NCBI RefSeq assembly: GCF_019697375.1
Contig: NZ_JAHCDI010000004.1
Coordinates: 124,001-188,000 of the forward strand
Length of the DNA stretch: 64,000 bases
Direction of reading: 5' to 3'
DNA from: Micromonospora tarapacensis
GTDB taxonomy: Bacteria > Actinomycetota > Actinomycetes > Mycobacteriales > Micromonosporaceae
The notes beneath the pieces were generated by a model. It searched no databases and was not told where the DNA came from. It worked only from the letters and a program-made list of their open reading frames with translations. A program made the translations under genes and the position numbers. Below are positions 35,892 through 44,413 of the stretch, piece by piece (within the stretch, counting starts at the first letter, position 1; the number at the start of each line of letters is the position of its first letter).

Positions 35892-36128
35892 ATGCCAGTC
35901 TTCCTCGGCTTCCCACCGTCGAGTGACCCGAACTCGGCGGTGAGCAACGGCTACGAGGTGCAGATCGACGCCACCGACGCGGCGGACCGGACCACCGGCG
36001 CGGTCTACGGATTCAAGTCCGCCGACCTCACCGCCCGGGACGCCGCGCTGAACCCGCCCGGCGAGTGGAACACCTACGAGCTGCTGGTCGAGGGGGAGCG
36101 GTTGCAGGTCTTCCTGAACCCTTTTTAA
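35892..36128 (+). pseudogene. remnant of a 3-keto-disaccharide hydrolase (DUF1080) domain
   Basis: These 78 codons match the middle of a DUF1080 concanavalin-like domain (SNGYEVQIDATDAADRTTGA, VYGFKSADLTARDAALNPPG, EWNTYELLVEGERLQVFLN) and nothing else. Intact members are ~200+ residues and have a preceding GNSG-type strand and continue past LNG. Here the frame starts abruptly and stops two codons after VFLN. This is a decayed or deleted sugar-metabolism gene just upstream of the TIM-barrel isomerase, a common genomic partner. Confidence 0.75.
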
Positions 36129-36323
36129 CCGCGCGCCGCCCGCCTAGAGTGAAGGCGGCGACCGCGAGGTGGCCGGTGAACCGGCGGGAGGCGCAACCCG
36201 TCGGTCCCAGGCGCGACAGCGCCCACCGGCACACCTTCTCCGGCCGCCGGCATCCGGTCATCCTCGCCCCGGTCACGCAGGTACGGAATCCCCAACACAC
36301 GCACGTACAGGGGAGAAGGACAC

Positions 36324-37331
36324 ATGGCGCGACCGATCACGCTGTTCACCGGCCAATGGGCCGACCTTCCGTTCGACGAGGTGTGCCGGCTCGCCGCCGA
36401 GTGGGGCTACGACGGCCTGGAGATCGCCTGCTGGGGTGACCACTTCGAGGTCGACAAGGCCCTGGCCGACGAGGCGTACGTCGAACGCAAGCGGGAGACG
36501 CTCGCCAAGCACAACCTCCAGGTCTTCACGATCTCCAACCACCTGGTCGGCCAGGCGGTCTGTGACCACCCGATCGACGAGCGGCACCAGGGCATCCTGC
36601 CCGCCCGGATCTGGGGGGACGGCGAGCCCGAGGGGGTACGCCAGCGGGCCGCCGAGGAGATCAAGGACACCGCCCGGGCCGCGGCGAAGCTCGGCGTCGA
36701 CACCGTCGTCGGCTTCACCGGCTCGTCGATCTGGCACACCCTGGCGATGTTCCCGCCGGTGCCGCCGTCGATGATCGAACGCGGATACCAGGACTTCGCC
36801 GACCGGTGGAACCCGATCCTGGACGTCTTCGACGAGGTGGGGGTGCGCTTCGCCCACGAGGTGCACCCGAGCGAGATCGCCTACGACTACTGGACGACGA
36901 AGCGGACCCTCGACGCGATCGGGCACCGCCCCGCGTTCGGGCTGAACTGGGATCCGTCCCACTTCGTCTGGCAGGAACTCGACCCGGTGAACTTCATCTT
37001 CGACTTCGCCGACCGGATCTACCACGTCGACTGCAAGGACGCCAAGGTGCGTACCGGCGACGGGCGACGCGGCCGGCTCGCCTCGCACCTGCCCTGGGCG
37101 GACCTGCGGCGCGGCTGGGACTTCGTCTCGACCGGTCACGGCGACGTGCCCTGGGAGGACTGCTTCCGGGCGCTGAACGCGATCGGGTACTCCGGGCCGA
37201 TCTCGGTCGAGTGGGAGGATGCCGGGATGGACCGGCTGGTCGGCGCACCGGAGGCACTCCAGTTCGTCCGCCGGCTCGCCTTCGACGCCCCGGACGCGGC
37301 CTTCGACGCGGCGTTCAGCAGCAAGGACTGA
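36324..37331 (+). CDS. sugar phosphate isomerase/epimerase (xylose isomerase-like TIM barrel)
   Basis: This 335-residue protein has the features of inosose/sugar epimerase-like enzymes: [91 protein letters not shown] (metal Glu), [28 protein letters not shown] and [12 protein letters not shown]. An AGGGGAGAAGG ribosome site precedes the ATG. It lies upstream of a convergent ROK regulator. The 195 bp upstream (36129–36323) contain several GC-rich hairpins but no recognisable riboswitch. Confidence 0.92.
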   Translation: MARPITLFTGQWADLPFDEVCRLAAEWGYDGLEIACWGDHFEVDKALADEAYVERKRETLAKHNLQVFTISNHLVGQAVCDHPIDERHQGILPARIWGDGEPEGVRQRAAEEIKDTARAAAKLGVDTVVGFTGSSIWHTLAMFPPVPPSMIERGYQDFADRWNPILDVFDEVGVRFAHEVHPSEIAYDYWTTKRTLDAIGHRPAFGLNWDPSHFVWQELDPVNFIFDFADRIYHVDCKDAKVRTGDGRRGRLASHLPWADLRRGWDFVSTGHGDVPWEDCFRALNAIGYSGPISVEWEDAGMDRLVGAPEALQFVRRLAFDAPDAAFDAAFSSKD

Positions 37332-37403
37332 GCCGACCTGGAGCGCGGGGTCCGGCGACCGCCGGACCCCGCGACCCGCTGCCCGGCCGACGCCCGGGGC
37401 GGG

Positions 37404-38581
37404 TCAGCCGGCGGTGAAGACGTGATCGCTGACCAGACGGGCCCCGCCGATCACCGCGGCCCGGCCCGCCAGGTCGGAGAGGACGATCGGCATGGTGCCG
37501 GTGGCCACGGGCGCCGACCGGCGGTAGACCACGCCCCGGACCTCGGCGAGCAGGATGTGCCCCAGCCCGTCCGGTGCGCCGCCGATCACCACGATGCCCG
37601 GGTTGAAGAAGCTGACCAGGCCGACGAGCACCTGGCCGAGGCGACGGGCGGTGTCCCGGACCAGCGTCTGCGCGGCCGGGTCGCCGGCGATCGCGGCCGC
37701 CGCGACGTCCGGCACGGTGAGCGTGCCGGCCGCCCCGAGCCGGTCGGCCAGCGGGCCGGACCGGCCCGAGCGTGCCGCCGCCAGCGCCGACCTGACCAAC
37801 CCGGCGTCGCCGCAGTACGCCTCGAGGCAGCCGACCTCCCCGCAGACGCAGGTGGGGCCGTCGTCGCCGAGCGGCAGGTGGGCGATGTCTCCCGCGCTGC
37901 TGGTGGCGCCCCGGTAGAGCGACCCGCCGAGCACCAGACCGCAGCCGATCGCCGTGCCGAGCTTCAGGTAGAGGAAGTCGTCGAAGGTGCGGCCGATCCC
38001 GGCGTGCTGCTCGCCGAGGGCGAGCACGTTCGCGTCGTTGTCGACAAGTGCCGGGCAGCCCAGCTCGGCGGCGAACGCGTCGCGGACCGGGAAGCGTTGC
38101 CAACCGGGGAGTATGGCCGGCGCGATGGAGGTGCCGCCGTCGACCGGCCCGGGCAGGGCGATGCCGGCCCCGGTGAGCTCGGCCATGCCCAACTCGGCGC
38201 GGAGTTTCCCGAGCAGTTCCACGGCCCGGGCGATCACCGGCTCCGGCCCGCCACGGACGTCCGCCGGCTCACCGGTCTCGGCGAGCACGTTCAGCTCACC
38301 GTCGGTCACCGCCACGGTGATCCGGTCCGCCGCGAGGACCACGCTGGCGAAGCGGACCCCGCCGGCGAGGCGCAGCAACGACGAGCGGCGCCCGCCGCGG
38401 AGGCCGCCGGCCCGGCGGTCTCGACCAGTCCTCGCGCGACGAGCCGGTCCAGTTCCGCGGTGAGGGTCGTCCGGGACAGGCCGAGCACGTCGCCCAACTC
38501 CACCCGGGAGCGGGGACCGTCGTCGCGCAGCAACCGGACCAGCCGTGCCTGCTGCGGGTTCTCCGGCCGGACGAGGGCCAT
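37404..38581 (-). CDS. ROK-family transcriptional regulator, apparent frameshift near 38398
   Basis: The N-terminal winged helix (ARLVRLLRDDGPRSRVELGD, then LGLSRTTLTAELDRLVARGL) lies in one frame. The ROK fold lies one base out from about 38400 (RRSSLLRLAGGVRFASVVLA, GIALPGPVDGGTSIAP, LVDNDANVLALGEQHAG, the zinc-site CVCGEVGCLEAYCG and VVIGGAPDGLGH). Adding one C to CCTCCGCGG restores the SRGGRRSSLL junction seen in the other ROK protein of this window. The ATG at 38581 has GGGAGG 8 nt upstream. It probably controls the convergent TIM-barrel gene or a related sugar regulon. Confidence 0.87.
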
Positions 38582-38726
38582 CACCACCACCTCCCGACCG
38601 GAGTCTTCCACCAGGGTGTTTCGAGCCTGTGCCGGCCAGGGCCACATCCCGTCAACGGACCGCCGGTGGGGACGGGGGCGCGGGTTCGACCGGCCGCACC
38701 CGCCTGCCGCCCGCGGAGCACGCAGA

Positions 38727-38762
38727 CGACGGGCCCGACCACGACTGCGGTCGGGCCCGTCG
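38727..38762 (-). terminator. hairpin terminator of the YtxH gene
   Basis: Perfect 14-bp arms CGACGGGCCCGACC and GGTCGGGCCCGTCG with an 8-nt loop lie 9 bp downstream of the reverse-strand YtxH stop. Confidence 0.75.
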
Positions 38763-38770
38763 ACGTGTGA

Positions 38771-39160
38771 CTAGACGGTGCTGCCGGCGGTGCCGGAGCT
38801 GGAGGGCTTGCTGCGGGGGGTGGTGGACGTCGAGCTGGCGGCCGTGCCCGACGAGCCGGAGCCCGACTTCGCGCCGGCCGTCGCCGGCGTGCCGGCGAGG
38901 GTGTCGTCGGTGGGGGTGAGCGCCGGCTTGTCGTTCTGGTTCAGCTTCTCGCCCAACTTGGAGTGGCCGAGCTTGTCCTTGCCCTCGTGGTAGAGCCGGG
39001 TCGCCTGGGCCTGCGCGACGCCGGCCGCCTCCTGGACGGTCGGGTGGTCGAGCACCTTGCGGCCCTGGACCACCAACTCCTCGTACTTCTCCCGGCCGGC
39101 TCGGGCGCCCAGGACGAACCCTGCAGCCAGCCCGCCAAGGAACATGATCTTTCCGCGCAT
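38771..39160 (-). CDS. YtxH-domain small membrane protein
   Basis: This 129-residue protein has an N-terminal hydrophobic/GxxxG helix (MFLGGLAAGFVLGARAGREK) typical of YtxH proteins. A helical stretch follows (YEELVVQGRKVLDHPTVQEA), then a Ser/Thr/Gly-rich tail. The ATG at 39160 follows AGGAGCC. YtxH proteins are small stress-related or unassigned membrane proteins. Confidence 0.8.
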   Translation of the reverse strand: MRGKIMFLGGLAAGFVLGARAGREKYEELVVQGRKVLDHPTVQEAAGVAQAQATRLYHEGKDKLGHSKLGEKLNQNDKPALTPTDDTLAGTPATAGAKSGSGSSGTAASSTSTTPRSKPSSSGTAGSTV

Positions 39161-39434
39161 GGCGGCTCCTTTCGTACCTGACGCGCCGTCGTCCCGCTCC
39201 GGGGATCCGGTGGCGGGACCGACCAATTCGCGCCTGCGTCCTGTCTTCGGCAGCTAACTACCCATCCTGCTCTCCGCTCATACCTCCTGGTGTCGTGATG
39301 GCGATTTATCCCTTCAGTCCGGATGCCGCGGGCCCGGCGCGGCTGGACAACCCCCTGGACCAAGACGCCCCGGAATCCTGTAGTCTAGTGCCCGGCGCGC
39401 AGCGCGGAGAGATCCGTTCCCGGCGGCCTTGCAG

Positions 39435-39507
39435 TCCCCCGTAGCTCAATTGGCAGAGCAGCCGGCTGTTAACCGGCAGGTTTTTGGTTCGAGTCCAAAC
39501 GGGGGAG
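39435..39507 (+). tRNA. tRNA-Asn (anticodon GUU)
   Basis: The 73-nt sequence folds as a cloverleaf. The acceptor arm is TCCCCCG paired with CGGGGGA, the D-arm is GCTCAATTGGCAGAGC, the anticodon arm is CCGGCTGTTAACCGG with anticodon GTT, and the T-arm is GTTCGAGTC with its flanks. The discriminator base is G. Confidence 0.95.
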
Positions 39508-39657
39508 CCTTTCTCTCTTGGCACCCACCGGCCCGTTCCGGTGGGCGTTCGCCATCTCCAGGGAGCCCTGGCCAGCGGATGGCGCACCGCCGCAGCGGTC
39601 CTGCGGCACCTGCGACAGACCTGAAATCCGGGGCCACGGTCCCGAAGATGATCACCT

Positions 39658-40620
39658 ATGATCCTCGCCATGCCCGCACCCCTCCCGCCGCCGGACCTCG
39701 ACGCCGCCGCGGCGTACCCCGAGGTCGGCCAGGCCCGCGCGGCGCTCGCCGCCCGCGACTGGCCGGCCCTGCGCGCGCTCGTGGACGGGCAGGAACCGCA
39801 CGGCCGGACGTTCCTCGTCGGCCAGGTCGGCGACGCACCGGACGCCGAGGACTTCCTGCGCAAGGTGCTGGCCGACGAGCCGGAGGATCCGTTGGCCGGT
39901 GCGATGCTGGGTGCGCACCTGATCCGCGCCGGCTGGCGGATCCGGTCGGCCGAGCGGGCGCAGCACGTCAGCCGGGAACAGTTCGACCAGTTCTTCGACC
40001 ACCTGCGCCGCGCCGAGCAGGTGCTGATCGACGTCACCGCCCGCCACCCCGAGGACGCGGCGGCCTGGACGCAGCGGGTCACCAGCGCCCGCGGGTTGCA
40101 ACTCGGCCAGGCCGAGGCCCGCCGCCGCTACGACCGGCTCGCCGCCGGGCACCCGCACCACCTGCCGGCACAGAGTTCACTGCTGCAGCAGTTCTGTCCC
40201 AAGTGGAGCGGCAGCTGGGAGAAGACCCACGCGTTGGCCCGCGAGTGCGCCGAAGCGGCACCCCCCGGCGCCCCCAACGCGGTACTCGTCGTCGAGGCGC
40301 ACCTGGAACAGGCCCTCGACCACGGCAACCTGCGCGCCGCGAGTCAGTTCCTGCGCGGCCAGCAGGTACGCGCCGAGATCCACGAGGCGGCGCAGCGCTC
40401 GATCTGGCATCCCGAGCACCGCAACGGCTGGGGCTGGGTGTGGGTGCGCAGCACCTTCGCCTTCGCGTTCTGCCTGATGGAGGAGTGGACCCCGGCGGCA
40501 CAGCAGTTCGCCGCGCTCGGCCACCTCGGCGACGAGTCGATGTTCGGCTACCTCGGCGACGAGGTGGCGCAGTTCCAGCGGTTCCGCGAGAAGGCGTACG
40601 CGAAGGGTGGCCGGCCGTGA
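39658..40620 (+). CDS. hypothetical alpha-helical (TPR-like) protein
   Basis: This 320-residue protein is composed of paired helices with TPR/SEL1-like spacing (YPEVGQARAALAARDWPALR, HLRRAEQVLIDVTARHPED, LARECAEAAPPGAPNAVLVV). A Trp-rich patch, IWHPEHRNGWGWVWVRSTFA, lies near residue 250. It has no signal or membrane segment. The stop overlaps the GTG of the M16 peptidase gene, so the two are probably functionally coupled. An alternative start is the ATG at 39670. I do not recognise a specific family. Confidence 0.75.
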   Translation: MILAMPAPLPPPDLDAAAAYPEVGQARAALAARDWPALRALVDGQEPHGRTFLVGQVGDAPDAEDFLRKVLADEPEDPLAGAMLGAHLIRAGWRIRSAERAQHVSREQFDQFFDHLRRAEQVLIDVTARHPEDAAAWTQRVTSARGLQLGQAEARRRYDRLAAGHPHHLPAQSSLLQQFCPKWSGSWEKTHALARECAEAAPPGAPNAVLVVEAHLEQALDHGNLRAASQFLRGQQVRAEIHEAAQRSIWHPEHRNGWGWVWVRSTFAFAFCLMEEWTPAAQQFAALGHLGDESMFGYLGDEVAQFQRFREKAYAKGGRP

Positions 40621-42314
40621 TCCAGCACCTGGAGACCGACGGGGTGCCGACCGTGCTCGCCGCCACCGGCGGGCCGATGCGCGCCGGGCTGACCTTCCGG
40701 GTCGGCACCGCCGACGAGACCCTGTCCCGGCACGGCATCACCCACCTGCTCGAACATCTCGCCCTCGCGCCGCTGGGCACCGCCGACTACCACTTCAACG
40801 GTGCTACCGGGCCGGTCTTCACCACCTTCCACATGCAGGGCTCCGCGCCGGACATCGCCACGTTCCTGACCGCCGTCTGCGCCAACCTCACCGACCTGCC
40901 CACCGGGCGACTGGAGGTCGAGAAGGACATCCTGCGCACCGAGTGGAGCAGCCGGGGCGGCGGACCCACCGACGACCTCCCGCTGTGGCGGCACGGCGCC
41001 CGCGACCACGGGCTGAGCAGCTACCCCGAGTGGGGGCTGGGCACGCTCACCGCCGAGGACCTGCGCCAGTGGGCCGCCCGCTGGTTCACCCGGGAGAACG
41101 CGGTGCTCTGGATCGCCGGCGACCGGGTGCCCGAGGGACTGCGCCTCACGCTGCCCGCCGGCGCCCGGCAACCCGTACCGGCCGCCTCCTCGGCGCTACC
41201 CAGCACCCCGGCGTACTTCGTGCACGGCGCGCAGGCCGTGGTGCTCGACGCGGTCGTGCGGCGCCGGGCCGCCGCGAGCATCTTCGCCGACGTGCTGGAG
41301 CGCGAGTTGTTCCGGGCGCTGCGTCAGGACGCCGGGCTCTCCTACACGACCACCACCGGGTACGAGCCGCGCGGCGACGGCCAGGCCCACCTGCGCGCGC
41401 TCGTCGACGCGCTCGCCGAGAAGCAGGACGCCGTGCTCGGCGGGTTCATCGACGTGCTGGCCAAGCTGCGGGTGGGCCGGATCGAGCAGAGCGACCTCGA
41501 CGCCGCGGTGGCCAAGCGGGTCGACATGTACTCCACCGTCGAGGCCGACGCCGCGCGGCTGCCCGCGTACGCGTTCAACCTGCTCACCGGCGAGCCGAAC
41601 CGCACCGTCGACGAGCACCGGGCCGACCTGAAGGCGATCACCCTGGCGGACCTGGACGAGGTGGCCCGGGAGGTGTCCGCCTCGGCGCTGCTGATGGTGC
41701 CGGACGGCACCCGCGCCGACTGGGCCGGCTTCACCGCGGCACCCACCACCTCGGAGTCGGTCGCGGCGGGCACCACCTACCACTCACGGGACGACGACAA
41801 CCGGCTGCGGATCGGCCCCGAAGGGGTCAGCCATCTCGGCGCCGGGGGCACGCTCACCGTCGCGTACGCCGACTGCGCCGTCATGCTCGCCTGGCCGGAC
41901 GGCGCCCGGCAGCTGATCGGCGCCGACGCCATCGTGCTGCACATCGAGCCGACCCTGTTCGACGTGCGCCCGGCGGCGATGACCGTCATCGACAACGGCG
42001 TGCCGCCCGACCGGCAGGTCAGGATGCCACCCCGCGACCCGGAGCGAATCCCGCAACCACGCGCCCTGCGCGAGGCCCGCGAGCACCAGGCCCGGACCAG
42101 GCGCGCCTGGTGGGAGGTGCCGCTGATGGTGCTCAGTGGTCTCGCCACCCTGACGGTCGGCGGGTTCGCCCTGCTGCTCACCATCGGCATGTTCATCAGC
42201 CCCACCGCGGAGGAGGACAAGGCCCTGCTCTGGGGCGTGAGCGTGGTCGGCTGGCTGCTCGCTGTTATCCTCGCGGTGCCCGTCGTGCTGCTGGCGCGGG
42301 GGCGACGCCGGTGA
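40617..42314 (+). CDS. M16 (insulinase-family) peptidase with C-terminal membrane helices
   Basis: This 565-residue protein has an M16-type inverted zinc motif, HLLEH, near residue 43 (GITHLLEHLAL), with the downstream acidic helix TGRLEVEKDILRTEW supplying the third ligand. A second half resembles the inactive M16 domain (ELFRALRQDAGLSYTTTTGY). The last ~120 residues add a beta-rich segment and two membrane helices (MVLSGLATLTVGGFALLLTI and WLLAVILAVPVVLLA), so it is anchored with the peptidase on the cytoplasmic side. The GTG at 40617 overlaps the upstream stop. Confidence 0.85.
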   Translation: MIQHLETDGVPTVLAATGGPMRAGLTFRVGTADETLSRHGITHLLEHLALAPLGTADYHFNGATGPVFTTFHMQGSAPDIATFLTAVCANLTDLPTGRLEVEKDILRTEWSSRGGGPTDDLPLWRHGARDHGLSSYPEWGLGTLTAEDLRQWAARWFTRENAVLWIAGDRVPEGLRLTLPAGARQPVPAASSALPSTPAYFVHGAQAVVLDAVVRRRAAASIFADVLERELFRALRQDAGLSYTTTTGYEPRGDGQAHLRALVDALAEKQDAVLGGFIDVLAKLRVGRIEQSDLDAAVAKRVDMYSTVEADAARLPAYAFNLLTGEPNRTVDEHRADLKAITLADLDEVAREVSASALLMVPDGTRADWAGFTAAPTTSESVAAGTTYHSRDDDNRLRIGPEGVSHLGAGGTLTVAYADCAVMLAWPDGARQLIGADAIVLHIEPTLFDVRPAAMTVIDNGVPPDRQVRMPPRDPERIPQPRALREAREHQARTRRAWWEVPLMVLSGLATLTVGGFALLLTIGMFISPTAEEDKALLWGVSVVGWLLAVILAVPVVLLARGRRR

Positions 42315-42420
42315 CGAGAGACCGTCGACACCGACTCCTTCCGACCGGAACAGCGCGACGCTCGCCCACGGCGTCCGACCTCGCCAACCGTCGGACCGCA
42401 CGGGGAGGTCGAAGGGTTCG

Positions 42421-42449
42421 TTGACCGGTGATCGACTGGGCGGTATAAG
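42421..42449 (+). promoter_or_regulatory. strong sigma-70-like promoter of the CAU tRNA
   Basis: TTGACC (42421–42426) and TATAAG (42444–42449) are spaced by exactly 17 bp and end 15 bp before the mature tRNA 5' end. Confidence 0.7.
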
Positions 42450-42464
42450 ATCCGGCCCGGTACC

Positions 42465-42538
42465 GGGGCGGTAGCTCAGCCGGTTAGAGCAGGGGACTCA
42501 TAATCCCTCGGTCGCGGGTTCGAGCCCCGCCCGCCCCA
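42465..42538 (+). tRNA. tRNA with anticodon CAU, most like tRNA-Ile2 (lysidine type)
   Basis: The 74-nt cloverleaf has acceptor arm GGGGCGG/CCGCCCC, D-arm GCTCAGCCGGTTAGAGC, anticodon loop CTCATAA and T-arm GCGGGTTCGAGCCCCGC. The anticodon stem and variable region (AGGGGACTCATAATCCCT, then CGGTCGC) resemble bacterial tRNA-Ile2, whose CAU becomes lysidine-modified. Elongator tRNA-Met cannot be excluded. An integrase fragment starts directly after its 3' end, consistent with use as an attachment site. Confidence 0.85.
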
Positions 42539-42540
42539 CC

Positions 42541-42678
42541 ATTCATCTCGGTGCCGGCCGCGAGAGCGATCGTGGCAGCGCCGTGGCGTAGATCATGCAG
42601 GCGGATCGGCGGCAAGCCCGCCTTGCGTACCAATCGATCGAAGTAGTCCGACGGCCAGTTGGGCTCGACCCACTCAGA
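42541..42678 (-). pseudogene. tyrosine integrase C-terminal fragment at the tRNA 3' end
   Basis: The reverse-strand reading has [20 protein letters not shown] followed by [15 protein letters not shown]. The HDLRHGAAT box carries the conserved H-x-x-R of phage-type integrases. There is no upstream catalytic domain and no C-terminal Tyr. The fragment ends within 3 bp of the tRNA, as expected for a scar left by an integrative element. Confidence 0.8.
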
Positions 42679-42687
42679 CGCCCCCAG

Positions 42688-42825
42688 GACGTCACCGTGA
42701 CCGCTCCGGTGGTGTTCGACAGCCGGCGCGTGGAGCCCGGCGGGATGTTCGTGGCGCTGCCCGGTGAGCGCGTCGACGGGCACGACTACGCCACCCAAGC
42801 CGCGGATGACGTCCGTTCCTGGTGA
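42688..42825 (+). pseudogene. MurF N-terminal fragment
   Basis: About 46 codons read [19 protein letters not shown] and [20 protein letters not shown], the start of UDP-MurNAc-tripeptide D-Ala-D-Ala ligase (MurF), then stop. The ATP-grasp/Mur ligase core is absent. It joins the oppositely oriented integrase fragment within about 10 bp, marking a recombination junction. AT-richer DNA follows (42830–42980). Confidence 0.75.
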
Positions 42826-42980
42826 TCGATCTACTCTTTTGGATGGCGATTCTTTATTTGAGGTCGTCTGGCGTCTATTTGCTCGTGATGCTGGAAACCG
42901 TGGTGGACACCTCGCACGAGGGCGACATACAGTGAGTTGGAAGATAAAGTTTGACCGATCGCCTGAATTGAGGTGCTACT

Positions 42981-43709
42981 ATGGCCGGCACCGTTTACCA
43001 CGTTCCGGTGCTGATGCGTGGAAGCCATATCCACCCGGCCAAGGGCGGATGTCTTGTCGAACTCTCCAGCACTCTGCCCGGCGGGCCGTGGACTGCCTGT
43101 CCAGCACACCTGGACCGGGCCCTGGTAACCCTGGCCCAGGTGGTCAACGACGCGACTAGCGACGAACGCCGCCTGAACCTGATCGGGCTCGTGCCGTGGC
43201 TGGTCGGACTGCGACTCGAAAACAGCGATCGGACTGGCCCGCTCATTGCAATTCTCGCCGCGCGGGAAAGCCTACGGCATGCGGATCGTGCCACCGGCGA
43301 ACGCCTCAAAAGCGCTGTGGCCATGCTCTCTGAGAAAGGCGCCGGTGGCGTCGGCAGGTGGAAAGGGTTGTGGCGGAGGCGTCTTGTCCACCGCACCATC
43401 AGGCTGGCGGTCTCCGCCTACAGCGAATCTCAGGAGTCGGACGAAGCGCTACGGGGACTGTTGGTCGACGCGATCAATTTCGTTCGTGAACTGGACGGAC
43501 TGCCCGACCTGACCGACGTGCCGGTGATCGCCGCCGGTCACCCGCTGACCCTCCCGGTCCACGTCACGCTTCACGTGGCCGGGGAGGACACCCACTACCG
43601 GTGCGTCGCGCTGCGGGGTGAGTGGCCCGAGCAGCTCAACGAGGCATGGCAGGCGCGGATGATCGAGCTTTCCCGACGCCGGGTGGCTGGACACGGAGAC
43701 CAGGTCTGA
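42981..43709 (+). CDS. hypothetical protein at the island edge
   Basis: This 242-residue soluble protein starts at ATG 42981 (weak GAGGTG upstream). It has a likely N-terminal beta part (VYHVPVLMRGSHIHPAKGGC), a helical middle (LVTLAQVVNDATSDERRLNL) and a C-terminal beta part (PVHVTLHVAGEDTHYRCVAL). No catalytic motif is visible and I do not recognise the family. Upstream DNA is AT-richer than anything nearby, and the gene sits next to the integrase/MurF scar, so it may belong to the incoming element. It converges with the APRT gene (25 bp gap). Confidence 0.6.
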   Translation: MAGTVYHVPVLMRGSHIHPAKGGCLVELSSTLPGGPWTACPAHLDRALVTLAQVVNDATSDERRLNLIGLVPWLVGLRLENSDRTGPLIAILAARESLRHADRATGERLKSAVAMLSEKGAGGVGRWKGLWRRRLVHRTIRLAVSAYSESQESDEALRGLLVDAINFVRELDGLPDLTDVPVIAAGHPLTLPVHVTLHVAGEDTHYRCVALRGEWPEQLNEAWQARMIELSRRRVAGHGDQV

Positions 43710-43734
43710 TACGCCCCGCGTCCGGCAGCGCAGG

Positions 43735-44322
43735 TCAGGCGTCCACCGGAGGCACCGTCCCCACGGTGAGGCCGCTCACCAGGCGTCTCGGTGCCAGTCG
43801 GGACCGCCCGTCGAGCATCGCCAGTTCGAGCACGACCGCAAAGCCGGTTACCTGGGCGTCGACCCGCTCCACCAGGGAGGCCGCTGCGGTCAGGGTGCCA
43901 CCGGTGGCCAGGACATCGTCGACGATCAGTACACGTTGACCTCGCGCGAGAGTTCCGCGCTGGATCTGCAACGTGGCGAGGCCGTACTCCAGCTGATAGT
44001 CGGCATCGTGGGTCGCACCCGGTAGCTTTCCCGCCTTGCGTGCCAGCAGCAGGGGACGGTCGGCGGCCAGCGCGACGGCGGTGCCCACGACGAAACCGCG
44101 GGCCTCGACCGCGAGAATCGCGTCAACCTTCCCGGCGAAGGCGTCTGCCAGGTGTGCGCCGGTGGCACGCATGAGCTGCGGGGCGGCGTACACCCCGGCG
44201 AGGTCCTGGAACAGCACCCCGGCGCTGGGAAAGTCGGGGAATACCCGGATGACCCCCGCCAACTGCTCGGCCAGTGAGGTGCCGGGGACCTCCGACGATT
44301 CGACCTGCGCGTGTGATGCCAT
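43735..44322 (-). CDS. apt: adenine phosphoribosyltransferase
   Basis: This 195-residue enzyme converts adenine + PRPP to AMP. It has VFPDFPSAGVLFQDLAGVYA, the VEARGFVVGTAVALAA loop, the KAGKLPGATHDADYQLEYG region and the PRPP-binding box VLIVDDVLATGGT. The ATG at 44322 has GGAGG upstream; longer frames upstream are not supported. It ends the reverse-strand cyclase/phosphoesterase group. In a fluorinase cluster its obvious role is to salvage the adenine set free by 5'-fluoro-5'-deoxyadenosine phosphorolysis. Confidence 0.92.
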   Translation of the reverse strand: MASHAQVESSEVPGTSLAEQLAGVIRVFPDFPSAGVLFQDLAGVYAAPQLMRATGAHLADAFAGKVDAILAVEARGFVVGTAVALAADRPLLLARKAGKLPGATHDADYQLEYGLATLQIQRGTLARGQRVLIVDDVLATGGTLTAAASLVERVDAQVTGFAVVLELAMLDGRSRLAPRRLVSGLTVGTVPPVDA

Positions 44323-44413
44323 GACAACCTCCGATGTCGGACGCGGTGCTTCAGCGGACAGATGGCGGTTCGAGCGGACGACGGACATGGTGCCGGTGGG
44401 CCGAGGACGCAAG

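Noticed and set aside
36129..36323. A structured RNA or riboswitch in the leader of the TIM-barrel gene
   Set aside because: Several short GC hairpins occur, but no known riboswitch consensus was recognised and such hairpins are common in DNA of this composition.
39429..42314. One 961-codon protein covering tRNA-Asn and two genes
   Set aside because: It runs out of frame through the 320-residue gene and starts inside the tRNA; only its C-terminal 565 codons, from the GTG at 40617, are the M16 peptidase.
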